Numbered from the stretch's first letter, positions 1 through 9,820 are shown. The stretch: DNA of 64,000 nt from Porphyromonas sp. COT-290 OH3588 (GCF_000769075.1 NZ_JRFC01000033.1:1-64000); one strand, 5' to 3'. Numbers and translations: made by a program. The notes: generated by a model from the sequence alone, not told the origin.

Positions 1-53
<53 letters not shown>

Positions 54-142
54 GGAGACCTTTAGGTTAGACTGGTTAAGGGATTCTTTGTAGATGGTTG
101 GGTTGGTTCTAGACCACTACACTTCTTGTCAATATCTTATCT

Positions 143-216
143 AGTCCTATAGCTCAGTTGGTTAGAGCGCTACACTGATAATGTAGAGGTCGGCAGTTCA
201 AATCTGCCTGGGACTA
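143..216 (+). tRNA. tRNA-Ile (GAT)
   Basis: The cloverleaf folds cleanly. Acceptor AGTCCTA (143-149) pairs with TGGGACT (209-215), and the T-arm is GGCAG/CTGCC with loop TTCAAAT. The anticodon loop CTGATAA on a CTACA/TGTAG stem gives anticodon GAT. CCA is not encoded. It sits in the 16S spacer. Confidence 0.97.
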
Positions 217-228
217 CAATAGTATCTC

Positions 229-302
229 GGGGGATTAGCTCAGTTGGCTAGAGCACCTGCCTTGCACGCAGGGGGTCATCGGTTCGAGTCCGATATTCTC
301 CA
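229..302 (+). tRNA. tRNA-Ala (TGC)
   Basis: The acceptor GGGGGAT pairs with ATTCTCC (295-301) using two G-T wobbles. The D-arm GCTCAGTTGGCTAGAGC and the T-arm ATCGG/CCGAT are intact. The anticodon loop contains TTGCACG, giving TGC. It is the second tRNA of the 16S spacer and the last RNA gene before the terminator at 330-369. Confidence 0.97.
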
Positions 303-329
303 CGACAGTTTTCATAATGATTAAGGGAT

Positions 330-369
330 AGGTTAGAGTTTAGATGTGAATCTAGGTCTAACCTTTTTT
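330..369 (+). terminator. Intrinsic terminator after tRNA-Ala
   Basis: AGGTTAGA (330-337) pairs perfectly with TCTAACCT (357-364). An inner TAGA/TCTA helix extends the stem, and a run of six T ends at 369. It lies where the spacer would normally lead into 23S rRNA. Nothing further is recognised between 370 and 544. Confidence 0.7.
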
Positions 370-544
370 ATGTTTATACCTTTAATCTCCTTTTGCCGTA
401 CAGTCCTTGTCATAGTGTGCTGTGCGTCCCTTTGCTCTTATTTCTCCATGTTTGGCTAATCATACGGAAAGTACTACCTTTCGTACAATTTGCTTAGCAA
501 TACACATGCTGTTTAATCTGAATTTATAATAATATCACTGCGCT

Positions 545-1891
545 ATGATCTATGATTTGTCTATTATCGGAGCCGGCCCGGGTGGAGCTGATGCAGCCGA
601 ATATGCAGCCGCTAGAGGGCTGTCTGTCGTTATCTTCGAGAAAAACAAAGTAGGAGGCGTCTGCCTCAACGAAGGCTGTGTCCCTACCAAAGCCCTACTA
701 CACTCTGCTCACATCTATGCCAAGGCCAAAGAAGGCCGTAAGTATGCCGTTTCGACCAGCGAGGTCGAGCTGGATCTCTCCAAGCTGATGGCTCGTAAGA
801 ACAAAATCCTCAAAAAACTCGGTGCTGGTATCAAGCTCGGTTTGCAGAAGCACGAAGTCACCTTGGTGGAGGCTGAAGCTCGTTTGGCCGGGCAGGCTGA
901 CGGTGTATTCAATATAGAGGCTGGTGAAGCGACTTATCAAGCCAAACACATTATCATTGCTACTGGCTCGGAGGCTTTCGTGCCACCTATCCCGGGCTTG
1001 GAGGAGAGCGGCTATTGGACTGCTCGTGAGGCGCTACAAGTGGGCGAGCTGCCCAAGAGTTTGGCGGTCATTGGTGGAGGCGTTATCGGTATGGAGTTTG
1101 TGTCTTTCTTCAATACTCTGGGTGTGGAGGTAACAGTTGTGGAGATGTTGCCCAAGATCCTTGGCCAGATGGACGAGGAGCTCTCGACGGAGCTACAGAC
1201 CGCTTTCGCCAAGCGAGGAGTCAAGTTCTACCTCAATACTAAGGTGCAGAGCATTAGTAATGGCGTTATTTATGCCGAAGGCCCAGACGGAGCTGTGGAG
1301 ATCGAGGCAGAGCGTATCCTAGTGAGTGTGGGTCGCCGTGCGATTATCAACGGACTAGGTCTAGAAACCGTAGGCGTAGCCACCGAGCGTGGGGCTGTAG
1401 TCGTAGATGAATATATGCGCACGAACGTCGCTGGGCTATATGCAGTGGGCGATATCAACGGTACGTCTATGTTGGCACACACGGCTACACGAGAGGGTGT
1501 TATAGCCGTACAGCACATTCTGGGGGAGCCCGAAGCGATGAGCTACAAGGCTATCCCGGGGATTGTCTACACCGACCCAGAGATTGCCTCGGTAGGTAAG
1601 ACTGAGGCTGAGCTCAAAGCCGCTGGAGTGGCCTATCAGGTACATCAGGTGCCTATGTCACTCTCGGGGCGCTTCGTGATCGAGAACGAAATGGTCAATG
1701 GCCTCTGCAAGCTCATCACAGACGAGCAGGGCGTACTACTAGGTGCGCATCTGCTAGGTAATGCAAGCAGTGAGATTCTCGTGCCTGCAATTATGGCCAT
1801 AGATCGTGGCATGACGCTCAGGGAGCTTAGCCGTATCGTTTTCCCTCATCCTACCATTTGCGAGATCCTGCGTGCTGCAGCCCTTCATTAG
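545..1891 (+). CDS. lpdA: Dihydrolipoyl dehydrogenase (E3)
   Basis: This 448-residue flavoprotein disulfide reductase reoxidises the dihydrolipoyl groups of 2-oxoacid dehydrogenase or glycine-cleavage complexes, passing electrons through FAD to NAD+ in the cytoplasm. The N-terminus has the FAD-binding GAGPGG motif (residues 9-14). The redox-active disulfide motif is CLNEGCVPTK (about 40-49). A second dinucleotide fold begins at IGGGVIGMEF (about 176). The C-terminal dimerisation domain ends with HPTICE, which supplies the catalytic His-Glu pair. Length is slightly short for the family (usually about 450-475) but complete. No E1 or E2 genes lie nearby, so its partner complex cannot be told from this window. 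Confidence 0.93.
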   Translation: MIYDLSIIGAGPGGADAAEYAAARGLSVVIFEKNKVGGVCLNEGCVPTKALLHSAHIYAKAKEGRKYAVSTSEVELDLSKLMARKNKILKKLGAGIKLGLQKHEVTLVEAEARLAGQADGVFNIEAGEATYQAKHIIIATGSEAFVPPIPGLEESGYWTAREALQVGELPKSLAVIGGGVIGMEFVSFFNTLGVEVTVVEMLPKILGQMDEELSTELQTAFAKRGVKFYLNTKVQSISNGVIYAEGPDGAVEIEAERILVSVGRRAIINGLGLETVGVATERGAVVVDEYMRTNVAGLYAVGDINGTSMLAHTATREGVIAVQHILGEPEAMSYKAIPGIVYTDPEIASVGKTEAELKAAGVAYQVHQVPMSLSGRFVIENEMVNGLCKLITDEQGVLLGAHLLGNASSEILVPAIMAIDRGMTLRELSRIVFPHPTICEILRAAALH

Positions 1892-1910
1892 TAGGGCGAC
1901 GGTGCTGTCC

Positions 1911-1967
1911 ATACAAATAAGACGAGGGGCAAATCGGTATCCGATTTGCCCCTCGTCTTATTTGTAT
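1911..1967. terminator. Bidirectional terminator, 27-bp perfect palindrome
   Basis: Arms 1911-1937 and 1941-1967 are exact reverse complements separated by a 3-base loop. The A-rich left edge and T-rich right edge make it work on either strand. It separates the convergent lpdA and glycosyltransferase genes. Confidence 0.85.
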
Positions 1968-1980
1968 AGGTAAGGTGGTC

Positions 1981-3039
1981 CTATCTGCGTGGCGAGATCA
2001 TCTTACCTTCTTGATTGAGGAAGTGGTAGGTGTATTCCTGCTTGGAGTGTTTGGCGATCTCATTGATGATCATTTTGTGCGTGTACTTGGGCAGGTCTAC
2101 CAATAGGTGTGCTCCCTGCTCTGGCAGGCTTACCAATGGTAGCTCAACGGGAATGGGCTTGGGCTGCTCGATCGGTTTGCAACGGCGGAAGTACGCTAGC
2201 ACTTTGGCTACCATACTTAGGCAGCTGATCGATAGGGCTATGATGCGCTTGCCTAGTTTACTGGCCTTGCCGTGGTAGTACTTGTCGTAGAAGAGAGCCA
2301 TAGCACCATAGAATGAACGAATGTACTTGGAGCTATCGAGTATTGAGCTCTCACCCTTGTAGTGAATGATGGGTGTAGGGAGATAATCGCACGTCCATCC
2401 CCCCATCACGACACGATAGGAGAGGTCTATGTCTTCTCCGTACATGAAGAAACGCTCGTCCAGCAATCCGATTTCCTTGAGCGTCTTGCTACGTAGCATC
2501 GTAAATGCACCCGAGAGGACCTCTACCGAATGAGTCTGATCGTTGGGGAGATGTCCCATGTAGTAGGAGGCGAAGAGCTTGGACTTGGGGAAGAGGCGTG
2601 TTAGTCCCGATAGTTTGCAAAACGATACCCACGTAGAGGGGAAACCACGCTTGCTCTCACGTAGATAGCGCCCTTGTATGTTGTGCATCTTGACGCCGAT
2701 TGCTCCGCATCGGGGCTGTTGCTGCAGATGCTCAAGGCATCGGGTTAGCGTGTCCTCGGCTATGAGCGTATCGGGGTTGAGCAGTAGAACAAATTCGCTG
2801 TCGGATCGCTCAATCGCCATATTATTGGCACGAGAGAAGCCGAGGTTTTCGCTATTCTCAATATAATTAACCCACGGGTAGCGCTCTCTCAAGTAGGTGA
2901 TTGAGCCATCTCCCGAGGCGTTGTCCACGACCCATACTTCTGCATCTAGATTTTTGATGGCGGCGGCTACTGAACCTAGGCACTGCCCTAGCAGCAGTGG
3001 CACTCGGTAGTTGACAATGATGATGGAGAGTTGATGCAT
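1981..3039 (-). CDS. Family 2 glycosyltransferase
   Basis: A 352-residue GT2 (GT-A fold) enzyme, probably transferring a sugar onto a cell-surface polysaccharide or glycan. It opens with LSIIIVNYR, typical of the nucleotide-sugar fold. The NPDT motif (in LLLNPDTLI) is in the metal/UDP position, and MYGEDIDLSYR is the usual acceptor-side ED motif. The C-terminal ~100 residues are less conserved. I start it at 3039, because the upstream in-frame ATG at 3072 lies inside the tyrS terminator hairpin (3050-3092). Rhamnosyltransferase-like proteins share this layout, but the donor sugar cannot be read from sequence. Confidence 0.85.
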   Translation of the reverse strand: MHQLSIIIVNYRVPLLLGQCLGSVAAAIKNLDAEVWVVDNASGDGSITYLRERYPWVNYIENSENLGFSRANNMAIERSDSEFVLLLNPDTLIAEDTLTRCLEHLQQQPRCGAIGVKMHNIQGRYLRESKRGFPSTWVSFCKLSGLTRLFPKSKLFASYYMGHLPNDQTHSVEVLSGAFTMLRSKTLKEIGLLDERFFMYGEDIDLSYRVVMGGWTCDYLPTPIIHYKGESSILDSSKYIRSFYGAMALFYDKYYHGKASKLGKRIIALSISCLSMVAKVLAYFRRCKPIEQPKPIPVELPLVSLPEQGAHLLVDLPKYTHKMIINEIAKHSKQEYTYHFLNQEGKMISPRR

Positions 3040-3040
3040 A

Positions 3041-3092
3041 GAAAAACAGGCTAGTGGACTAAGTCGCCCCAATGGGTAGCTCGTCCACTAGC
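3041..3092 (-). terminator. Terminator of tyrS
   Basis: GCTAGTGGAC (3050-3059) pairs with GTCCACTAGC (3083-3092). On the reverse strand the stem is followed by CTGTTTTTC. It sits directly between tyrS and the downstream glycosyltransferase start at 3039, so the two genes are probably separate transcription units or only leakily linked. Confidence 0.75.
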
Positions 3093-3103
3093 TTTTATAG
3101 GAT

Positions 3104-4399
3104 TCAATCTGTGATGACGATTAGGTAATAGTTCTTTTTGCCACGCTGTATCAGCAGATAGCGCTCAGCGATAAGGTCGGACAGACTGACTATTTGGTCT
3201 TGATGCTCGATCTTCTCTTTATTGAGGCTCACGCCGCCAGACTGAATGAGCTTGCGGAGCTCCCCCTTGGATGCGAAGATATTAGCCTGCTCGGTCATCA
3301 GGTCGATGACCTTGATGCTCTCGGCTAGAGTGGTACGAGCGATAGAGTATTGAGGTACACCCTCGAAGACGCTGAGGAACATATCCTCCGAGATCCGCTG
3401 TAGCTGCTCCTTAGTACCTTGACCGAAGAGAATGGAGGATGCCTCAACTGCTGCTTCGTAGTCCTCTCGGCTGTGCACCATCACGGTGATTTCCTCAGCG
3501 AGGCGATGCTGCAAGGGGCGTAGATGTGGCGCCGCGGCCTGCTCTGCCTCAAGGGCGGTGATTTCCTGCTCTGAGAGGGTCGTGAATATCTTGATGTAGC
3601 GAGCAGCGTCGGCATCGCTCACGTTGATCCAGAATTGATAGAATGCGTATGGGGAGGTACGCTTGGGGTCTAGCCATACGTTGCCACTCTCGGTTTTGCC
3701 AAACTTGCCACCATCTGCCTTGGTGATGAGCGGGCAGGTTAGGGCGAAGGCCTCACCGCCGTCTTTTCGGCGAATAAGCTCTGTCCCGGTCGTGATATTG
3801 CCCCATTGGTCCGAGCCTCCCATCTGTAGGCGGCAGCCATGCTCTCTATATAGATGTAGATAGTCGTAGCCCTGAAGAAGCTGATAGCTAAACTCGGTGA
3901 AGGACATGCCCTCACCCTCGCCACTCAGACGCTTCTTGACGGAGTCCTTGGCCATCATATAGTTTACCGTGATATGCTTGCCAATATCGCGAATGAACTC
4001 AAGGAAGCTAAATCCCTTCATCCAGTCGTAGTTGTTCACCAGCAGGGCGGCATTGGGCGCATCGCTGTCGAAGTCGAGGAACTTAGATAGCTGAGCCTTG
4101 ATGCACGCTTGGTTGTGGCGGAGGGTTTCCTCGTCGAGGAGTTTGCGCTCGGCGCTTTTCATAGATGGGTCACCGATCATACCAGTGGCGCCGCCGATCA
4201 AGGCGATAGGGCGGTGGCCAGAGAGTTGTAGGTGGCGCAACATCATCACACCTACTAGGTGCCCGATGTGTAGTGAGTCTGCCGTAGGGTCAATGCCTAG
4301 GTAGGCTGAGATCCGTTCCTTGGTTAGTAACTCTTCTGTCCCGGGGATCATATCGTGTATCATCCCACGCCAGCGTAGCTCTTCGATAAAATTCTTCAT
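3104..4399 (-). CDS. tyrS: Tyrosyl-tRNA synthetase
   Basis: A 431-residue class I aminoacyl-tRNA synthetase that charges tRNA-Tyr. The ATP-binding HIGH motif appears in [11 protein letters not shown] (about residues 41-51), and the KMSKS equivalent is KFGKTE, the form usual in bacterial TyrRS. Tyrosine-pocket residues lie in the segment around [12 protein letters not shown] and GGSDQWGNI. The last ~65 residues form an S4 RNA-binding domain ([11 protein letters not shown]). Length is normal. A TAccTTTG element just upstream (reverse strand, near 4460) is a plausible -7 promoter box. Confidence 0.96.
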   Translation of the reverse strand: MKNFIEELRWRGMIHDMIPGTEELLTKERISAYLGIDPTADSLHIGHLVGVMMLRHLQLSGHRPIALIGGATGMIGDPSMKSAERKLLDEETLRHNQACIKAQLSKFLDFDSDAPNAALLVNNYDWMKGFSFLEFIRDIGKHITVNYMMAKDSVKKRLSGEGEGMSFTEFSYQLLQGYDYLHLYREHGCRLQMGGSDQWGNITTGTELIRRKDGGEAFALTCPLITKADGGKFGKTESGNVWLDPKRTSPYAFYQFWINVSDADAARYIKIFTTLSEQEITALEAEQAAAPHLRPLQHRLAEEITVMVHSREDYEAAVEASSILFGQGTKEQLQRISEDMFLSVFEGVPQYSIARTTLAESIKVIDLMTEQANIFASKGELRKLIQSGGVSLNKEKIEHQDQIVSLSDLIAERYLLIQRGKKNYYLIVITD

Positions 4400-4699
4400 C
4401 AGTTGTACGATTAGTATGTACCGTTCTCCAAAAAAAACTTATGCGATAATTGGCGCAAAGGTAATCATTTTATTTTGCCCCTTGATTTAGTCTAATTCTC
4501 AAACTATATACTTAAGGTATCTATTTTGCCCTCACCGTGAAGGGGAACCGTGGACAGGAGAGGGTAACAGCTACTGTCTATGGCTTCACTCTCGGCTTGG
4601 GCGGCTCGGCTACCTAGCTGCTTTCGCTGGACTAACGTGCTTGATGTGGGATTTATTGCTTCAGCCACTAGGGGCTTCATTTGTTTACACCTTTTAATA

Positions 4700-5090
4700 G
4701 AATAGAAGTATGTTTGGCTCAATGATTGGTTTTTGAGGACCAAAGGCCCAAATCGCGTATTTGCCCTCTAGCGGGCCCTACATTGCGTTGGACCTCTATT
4801 TGGGCACTTTACTCCAGACGTGTGAAAATAATCGCTTAAAATCAGATCTTTTTTAATGTGTTTATATTTAGTTATATAGGCTGGCTTGAGGGGCGGTTTC
4901 GCTTAATTTTAAGTGGAGGTTTTGGCATTTCTTCCCATTAACCTTGCGGGACTGGTGGACATGCCTCTAGGCATTAGTCCACTAATTGGCGCAGATTAGT
5001 CCTTCAATTTTTGAGCCTTGTACTAGATCTGGTTGTTTTCTTGTCGATAGAGAGTTTGGGCTTGTTTGCAAATCTTAACAGAAATGACGC
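4700..5090 (+). repeat. Intergenic MITE-like element, copy A
   Basis: This is the first of five related elements in the window. The leader block (about 4753-4805) carries GTATTTGCCCTCTAG and ends in ATTTGGGC. A spacer follows, then four 22-bp units at 4930-4951, 4952-4973, 4974-4995 and 4996-5017 (core CCAYTAAYY). The tail has TTAACAGAAATGACGCTC near 5075-5092. It is the most diverged and shortest copy. It lies between divergent tyrS and tRNA-Thr/tuf. Nothing recognisable lies between 4470 and 4700, and no protein gene is supported in this 920-bp gap. Confidence 0.8.
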
Positions 5091-5220
5091 TCATCGCATC
5101 TTTAAGGTACTAGGCTCTGCTGTTCGGCTTCTTTATACATATATTATGAGATACGGGGTGTTTGCAGAGGAAGTGCTCGGGTAGGTGTGTTGCCATCTTT
5201 GCTTTTTTCTTTGGTGGGGT

Positions 5221-5251
5221 TTTGTCAGTTTGGAAAAAGTGTCTATATTTG
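5221..5251 (+). promoter_or_regulatory. Promoter of the tRNA-Thr/tuf operon
   Basis: TTTG at 5221-5224, a 19-bp spacer, and TATATTTG at 5244-5251 match the Bacteroidetes housekeeping sigma consensus (TTTG, N19-21, TAnnTTTG). The predicted transcript starts near 5257, about 60 bases before tRNA-Thr. Confidence 0.75.
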
Positions 5252-5319
5252 CAGTCGATTATCCCGAGTAGCATATCGCAATTCTTTGGGTGGTCACGAG
5301 TTAACGCTCACAGATGTAA

Positions 5320-5391
<72 letters not shown>

Positions 5392-5442
5392 CTACTGGGG
5401 ATAGCTTAACGAAAAGGTAATAATTCAAAATAGCAAACTAAA

Positions 5443-6630
5443 ATGGCAAAAGAAACGTTTAACAGATCGAAGCCACACGTAAACGTTGGTACGATTGGTC
5501 ACGTTGACCACGGTAAGACTACTCTTACTGCTGCTATCACTACTGTGCTCGCTAAGAAAGGTTTTTCTGAGCTCCGTTCGTTCGATTCTATCGACAATGC
5601 CCCAGAAGAAAAGGAGCGTGGTATCACGATCAACACTTCTCACGTAGAGTACGAAACAGAAAATCGTCACTATGCTCACGTAGACTGTCCCGGTCACGCC
5701 GACTATGTTAAGAACATGGTAACTGGTGCTGCTCAGATGGACGGTGCTATCATCGTGGTAGCTGCTACTGATGGTCCTATGCCTCAGACTCGTGAACACG
5801 TGCTTCTAGCTCGTCAGGTGAACGTGCCTGCTCTTGTTATCTTCATGAACAAGTGTGATATGGTTGATGACGAGGAGATGCTAGAGCTAGTAGAGATGGA
5901 TATGCGTGAGCTGCTGTCTAACTATGAGTTCGATGGTGACAATACTCCAGTAATTCGTGGTTCTGCTCTTGGTGCACTTAATGGTGAGCCTCAGTGGGAA
6001 GAGAAGGTTATGGAGCTGATGGCTGCTGTAGATAGCTGGATTCCACTGCCTCCACGTGCTATCGACAAGCCATTCCTAATGCCTGTTGAAGACGTGTTCT
6101 CTATCACAGGTCGTGGTACTGTAGCTACTGGTCGTATCGAAACTGGTGTTATCCACACTGGTGATGAAGTTCAGATCATTGGTCTAGGTGCAGAAGGTCT
6201 TAAGTCTGTTGTAACTGGTGTGGAAATGTTCCGCAAGATTCTTGACGAAGGTCAGGCTGGTGACAACGTAGGTCTACTACTCCGTGGTATCGACAAGACT
6301 GACATCAAGCGTGGTATGGTGATCGCTAAGCCCGGTCAGGTTAAGCCTCACTCTCGCTTCAAGGCAAGTATCTACGTGCTGAAGAAGGAAGAAGGTGGTC
6401 GTCACACTCCATTCCACAACAAGTATCGTCCTCAGTTCTATATTCGTACGCTTGACGTAACTGGTGAAATCTCTCTTCCAGAGGGTACAGAAATGGTTAT
6501 GCCTGGTGACAACGTAGAGATCATAGTTGATCTTATCTATCCAGTAGCTTGCAACGTAGGTCTACGTTTCGCTATCCGCGAAGGTGGTCGTACGGTAGGT
6601 TCTGGTCAGATCACTGAAATCTTAGACTAA
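5443..6630 (+). CDS. tuf: Elongation factor Tu
   Basis: A 395-residue GTPase that delivers aminoacyl-tRNA to the ribosome. The G-domain motifs are all present: GHVDHGKTT (P-loop), the switch I segment [21 protein letters not shown] and NKCD. Domains II and III follow, ending [10 protein letters not shown]. Length and sequence are typical of Bacteroidales. Its strongly biased codon use (GGT, CGT, GCT) marks a highly expressed gene. Confidence 0.98.
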   Translation: MAKETFNRSKPHVNVGTIGHVDHGKTTLTAAITTVLAKKGFSELRSFDSIDNAPEEKERGITINTSHVEYETENRHYAHVDCPGHADYVKNMVTGAAQMDGAIIVVAATDGPMPQTREHVLLARQVNVPALVIFMNKCDMVDDEEMLELVEMDMRELLSNYEFDGDNTPVIRGSALGALNGEPQWEEKVMELMAAVDSWIPLPPRAIDKPFLMPVEDVFSITGRGTVATGRIETGVIHTGDEVQIIGLGAEGLKSVVTGVEMFRKILDEGQAGDNVGLLLRGIDKTDIKRGMVIAKPGQVKPHSRFKASIYVLKKEEGGRHTPFHNKYRPQFYIRTLDVTGEISLPEGTEMVMPGDNVEIIVDLIYPVACNVGLRFAIREGGRTVGSGQITEILD

Positions 6631-6660
6631 TATTCTCCTCGAGAATAAAAGATAAAAATC

Positions 6661-6697
6661 AGGCTCGGCGCACTCGCCGGTAGGTAGCGCCGAGCCT
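6661..6697 (+). other. GC-rich hairpin between tuf and tRNA-Trp
   Basis: AGGCTCGGCGC (6661-6671) pairs exactly with GCGCCGAGCCT (6687-6697). No T-tract follows on the forward strand (AATATACGGG is next), so it looks more like a leaky terminator or an RNA-processing site that separates tuf mRNA from the downstream tRNA-Trp/secE message. Confidence 0.6.
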
Positions 6698-6702
6698 AAT
6701 AT

Positions 6703-6775
6703 ACGGGTTTAGCTCAGTTGGTAGAGCACTGGTCTCCAAAACCAGGTGTCGGGAGTTCGAGTCTCTCAACCCGTG
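6703..6775 (+). tRNA. tRNA-Trp (CCA)
   Basis: The acceptor ACGGGTT pairs perfectly with AACCCGT (6768-6774), with discriminator G. The anticodon stem CTGGT/ACCAG encloses CTCCAAA, giving CCA. The position between tuf and secE is conserved in Bacteroidetes. Confidence 0.96.
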
Positions 6776-6793
6776 CTAGAAATAATTAAAAAG

Positions 6794-6997
6794 ATGAGTT
6801 TAGTAAATAGAATAGGAGCTTCCTTTCGGGATTCATACGCCGAGCTTACACAGAAGGTTACATGGCCTACCCGTCAGGAGCTAACCAGTAGTGCAATTGT
6901 TGTGATGATCGCTTCCCTTATCATAGCGATTTTTGTGCTTTTGGTAGATACTGCTTTTGAAAACATTCTATTGTCCGTCTATAGGCTGTTGAAGTAA
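6794..6997 (+). CDS. secE: Preprotein translocase subunit SecE
   Basis: A 67-residue single-span form of SecE, which clamps SecY in the inner-membrane translocon. The amphipathic segment with KVTWPTRQEL (residues about 21-30) is the conserved cytosolic hinge, followed by a membrane helix (about 35-57). I use the ATG at 6794, since an upstream in-frame ATG at 6746 lies inside tRNA-Trp. The stop codon overlaps the nusG start by one base, so the two are probably translationally coupled. Confidence 0.93.
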   Translation: MSLVNRIGASFRDSYAELTQKVTWPTRQELTSSAIVVMIASLIIAIFVLLVDTAFENILLSVYRLLK

Positions 6998-7548
6998 TGG
7001 CTGAACTAGCAGAAAAGAAATTCTACGTTCTCCGTGCCGTTAGTGGTAAGGAGAACAAGGTGCGTGAGCAACTTGAGGCCGAGATCAAGCTAACTGATCT
7101 TGGTCAGTACGTTTCTCAAGTGATCATTCCCACCGAGAAGGTCGTTTCGCAGCGCAATGGAAAGAAGATTGTCAAGGAGCGTCCCTATTTGCCGGGTTAT
7201 GTACTCGTCGAGGCTATCCTAGTGGGAGAAGTGGAGCATAGGCTCCGCACAATTCCCAATGTGATTGGTTTCCTTGGTGGCAACAAAGGTGGCTCACCCG
7301 AGCCCATGAAGCGCAGTGAGGTCGAGCGCCTCTTGCGTCGTGCAGACCAAGTTGCCGACTCCGAGGGCGAATACGATCTGGAGATCTTCGTCGGAGATAC
7401 CGTCAAGGTATCCGAGGGGGCTTTCGCAGGTTGTGAGGCTATCGTCGAGGAAGTAACGCCAGAGAAGCGTAAGCTGAGTGTTATGGTCAAGATGTTTGGC
7501 CGTAAGATCCCTCTGGAGTTAAGCTATGCTCAAGTAGCTAAGGAATAG
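6997..7548 (+). CDS. nusG: Transcription termination/antitermination factor NusG
   Basis: A 183-residue NusG that binds the RNA polymerase clamp and links it to Rho or ribosomal protein S10. The NGN domain includes WVL-like KFYVLRAVSGKE, PYLPGYVLVE and GFLGG. The KOW domain (about residues 128-183) has FVGDTVKVSEGAFAG. The start overlaps the secE stop. Length is normal. Confidence 0.96.
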   Translation: MAELAEKKFYVLRAVSGKENKVREQLEAEIKLTDLGQYVSQVIIPTEKVVSQRNGKKIVKERPYLPGYVLVEAILVGEVEHRLRTIPNVIGFLGGNKGGSPEPMKRSEVERLLRRADQVADSEGEYDLEIFVGDTVKVSEGAFAGCEAIVEEVTPEKRKLSVMVKMFGRKIPLELSYAQVAKE

Positions 7549-7606
7549 GTTTGTTACGGAACCGCACTTAGCATTATAGTGTATCACACTTATTAAATCA
7601 AAGAAA

Positions 7607-8044
7607 ATGGCTAAAGAAGTTGCTGGACAACTAAAATTGCAAATCAAGGGTGGGGCTGCAAATCCTTCACCTCCCGTGGGACCTGCTCTGGGTGCCAAGG
7701 GTATCAATATTATGGAGTTTTGCAAGCAATTCAACGCCAGAACTCAGGACCAAGCTGGTAAGATCCTTCCAGTTGTTATTACTTACTACGCAGACAAGTC
7801 TTTCGACTTCATCGTCAAGACTCCTCCCGTAGCAGTACAGCTCAAGGAACTTACTAAGGTTAAGAGTGGTTCTGCTCAGCCTAACCGTAACAAGGTGGCT
7901 GAGGTTACTTGGGAACAAGTTCGCGCAATTGCTTCAGATAAGATCGTGGACCTAAACTGCTTCACCGTAGAGGCTGCTATGAAGATGGTAGCTGGTACAG
8001 CTCGCAGTATGGGTATCGCAGTAAAGGGAGAGTTTCCCGGGTAA
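7607..8044 (+). CDS. rplK: Ribosomal protein L11
   Basis: A 145-residue L11 of the GTPase-associated centre of the 50S subunit. The N-terminal [14 protein letters not shown] motif (residues about 22-35) is the family signature and the thiostrepton-site region. The C-terminal rRNA-binding domain ends GTARSMGI. It is 58 bases after nusG and 19 before rplA, in the same operon. Confidence 0.97.
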   Translation: MAKEVAGQLKLQIKGGAANPSPPVGPALGAKGINIMEFCKQFNARTQDQAGKILPVVITYYADKSFDFIVKTPPVAVQLKELTKVKSGSAQPNRNKVAEVTWEQVRAIASDKIVDLNCFTVEAAMKMVAGTARSMGIAVKGEFPG

Positions 8045-8063
8045 TATAAATTAATCGAAGAAA

Positions 8064-8759
8064 ATGGGTAAACTGACAAAGAATCAGAAGCTAGCTTTCA
8101 GCAAGATTGAACCCGGGAAGGCATACACACTAGCGGAGGCATCTGCTCTAGTCAAGGAGATTACTACGACTAAGTTCGATGCGTCTGTAGATGTCGATGT
8201 GCGTCTGGGCGTAGATCCTCGTAAGGCTAACCAAATGGTACGTGGTGTGGTAACTCTACCACATGGTACTGGTAAGCAGGTACGTGTGCTAGCTCTCTGT
8301 ACTCCAGACAAGGAAGCCGAAGCTCAAGCAGCTGGTGCCGACTATGTAGGTCTGGACGAATATATCGAGAAAATTAAGGGTGGATGGACTGACATTGATG
8401 TGATCATCACTATGCCAGCTATCATGGGTAAGATCGGGGCTCTAGGTCGTGTGCTTGGTCCTCGTGGTCTAATGCCTAACCCCAAGAGCGGTACTGTAAC
8501 CAACGAAGTTGGTGCTGCCGTTAAGGATGTTAAGTCTGGTAAGATCGATTTCAAGGTAGATAAGACTGGTATCGTACACACCTCTATTGGTAAGGTTTCA
8601 TTCTCTGCCGATCAGATCAAGGAGAACGCTGCTGAGTTCATCTCTACGCTGATCAAGCTCAAGCCAACGGCTGCTAAGGGTACTTATGTGAAGAGCATTT
8701 ACCTCTCTAGCACGATGAGCCCAAGTATCAAGATTGATCCTAAGTCTGTAGAAGAATAA
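8064..8759 (+). CDS. rplA: Ribosomal protein L1
   Basis: A 231-residue L1, the mobile L1-stalk protein of the 50S subunit and, in many bacteria, a translational repressor of its own L11-L1 message. Family motifs include [28 protein letters not shown]. Normal length, and co-directional in the L11-L1-L10-L12 cluster. Confidence 0.97.
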   Translation: MGKLTKNQKLAFSKIEPGKAYTLAEASALVKEITTTKFDASVDVDVRLGVDPRKANQMVRGVVTLPHGTGKQVRVLALCTPDKEAEAQAAGADYVGLDEYIEKIKGGWTDIDVIITMPAIMGKIGALGRVLGPRGLMPNPKSGTVTNEVGAAVKDVKSGKIDFKVDKTGIVHTSIGKVSFSADQIKENAAEFISTLIKLKPTAAKGTYVKSIYLSSTMSPSIKIDPKSVEE

Positions 8760-8774
8760 TAAAAGGTAGAAATC

Positions 8775-9284
8775 ATGAGAAAGGAAAATAAAGGCGTTGT
8801 AATCGAACAGCTCACAGGCTATCTCAATGAGTATCCTCACTTCTATTTGGCTAACATCGAAGGGATGGATGCTGCCAAGACTGCGACTCTTCGTCGCCAG
8901 TGCAACAAGGCAGAGATCAAGCTAGTTGTAGTAAAGAATACCCTCCTTCGTAAGGCTATGTCGGCGGCTGATACCGACCTTGCTCCACTGTATAGTGCGC
9001 TCAAGGGCAATACAGCCATCATGTTTGCCAACGTGGCAAACGCTCCTGCAAAGCTTATCAAGGAGTTCACTAAGGATAAGAAGGCTGACAATAAGCTCCG
9101 TCTAAAGGGTGCTTATGCCGAGACAGGATTCTACGGCGAAGACCAGCTGGAAACCCTTGTGGCAATCAAGAGCAAGGAAGAACTTGTGGCAGATGTTATC
9201 GCCCTTCTACAGTCACCAATCCGCAACGTGGTGTCTGCTCTTGAGAACAAGGACAAAGCAAGCGAAGAGGCTGCTGCTGAATAA
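8775..9284 (+). CDS. rplJ: Ribosomal protein L10
   Basis: A 169-residue L10, which anchors L7/L12 dimers to 23S rRNA. The N-terminal fold (VVKNTLLRKAM) binds rRNA, and the C-terminal helix (about 130-165) binds L12. Only 15 bases separate it from rplA, so the L10-binding leader seen upstream of rplJ in enterobacteria has no room here. Confidence 0.95.
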   Translation: MRKENKGVVIEQLTGYLNEYPHFYLANIEGMDAAKTATLRRQCNKAEIKLVVVKNTLLRKAMSAADTDLAPLYSALKGNTAIMFANVANAPAKLIKEFTKDKKADNKLRLKGAYAETGFYGEDQLETLVAIKSKEELVADVIALLQSPIRNVVSALENKDKASEEAAAE

Positions 9285-9338
9285 TTGCCTCAACTAGACA
9301 ATTAACAAAGAACAAAAACAAAGAAATAATTAAATAAC

Positions 9339-9710
9339 ATGGCAGATATCAAAGCTATTGCTGAACAGCTGGTAAACCTAACGGTTAAGGAAGTAAGCGA
9401 ACTCGCAACTATTCTCAAGGAAGAATATGGTATTGAACCAGCAGCTGCTGCTGTAGTTGTTGCCGCTGGCGGTGGCGAAGCAGCTCAGGAAGAAGAAAAG
9501 ACTTCTTTCGACGTAATCCTCAAGAGCGCTGGCGCTGCTAAGCTCCAAGTAGTGAAGGCCGTTAAGGAACACTGCGGTCTTGGTCTTAAGGAAGCTAAGG
9601 ACATCGTAGATGCTGCTCCCGCTCCTGTTAAGGAAGGTGTAGACAAGGCTACTGCTGAAGCTGTGAAGAAGGCCCTTGAAGAGGCTGGCGCAGAAGTAGA
9701 GCTTAAGTAA
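9339..9710 (+). CDS. rplL: Ribosomal protein L7/L12
   Basis: A 123-residue acidic stalk protein that recruits translational GTPases. It has an N-terminal dimerisation domain, an Ala/Gly-rich hinge (about residues 37-50), and a C-terminal domain with the conserved [20 protein letters not shown] pattern. Two hairpins follow before rpoB. Confidence 0.97.
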   Translation: MADIKAIAEQLVNLTVKEVSELATILKEEYGIEPAAAAVVVAAGGGEAAQEEEKTSFDVILKSAGAAKLQVVKAVKEHCGLGLKEAKDIVDAAPAPVKEGVDKATAEAVKKALEEAGAEVELK

Positions 9711-9720
9711 CGAAACTCTA

Positions 9721-9777
9721 ACCTGTGAGAATCAGGTAATTATGGTTGAGATTCCTCGTCGAGAGGAGTCTTAACCA
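9721..9777 (+). promoter_or_regulatory. Two hairpins in the rplL-rpoB gap
   Basis: ACCTG...CAGGT (9721-9737) is a small hairpin. Directly after it, ATGGTTGAGATTCCTC (9742-9757) pairs with GAGGAGTCTTAACCAT (9762-9777), allowing G-T wobbles. This is the place where many bacteria attenuate or process the L12-RNA polymerase transcript. Absence of a T-tract favours processing or attenuation over full termination. Confidence 0.55.
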
Positions 9778-9820
9778 TTTCGTGTCTTATCATTCCACCA
9801 AGTATCATTCATCCTACGAA

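Noticed and set aside
4504-4743. 79-codon reverse-strand reading frame upstream of repeat copy A
   Set aside because: It has no family resemblance, overlaps the outer end of the repeat, lacks a convincing initiation context, and its composition is unlike neighbouring genes.
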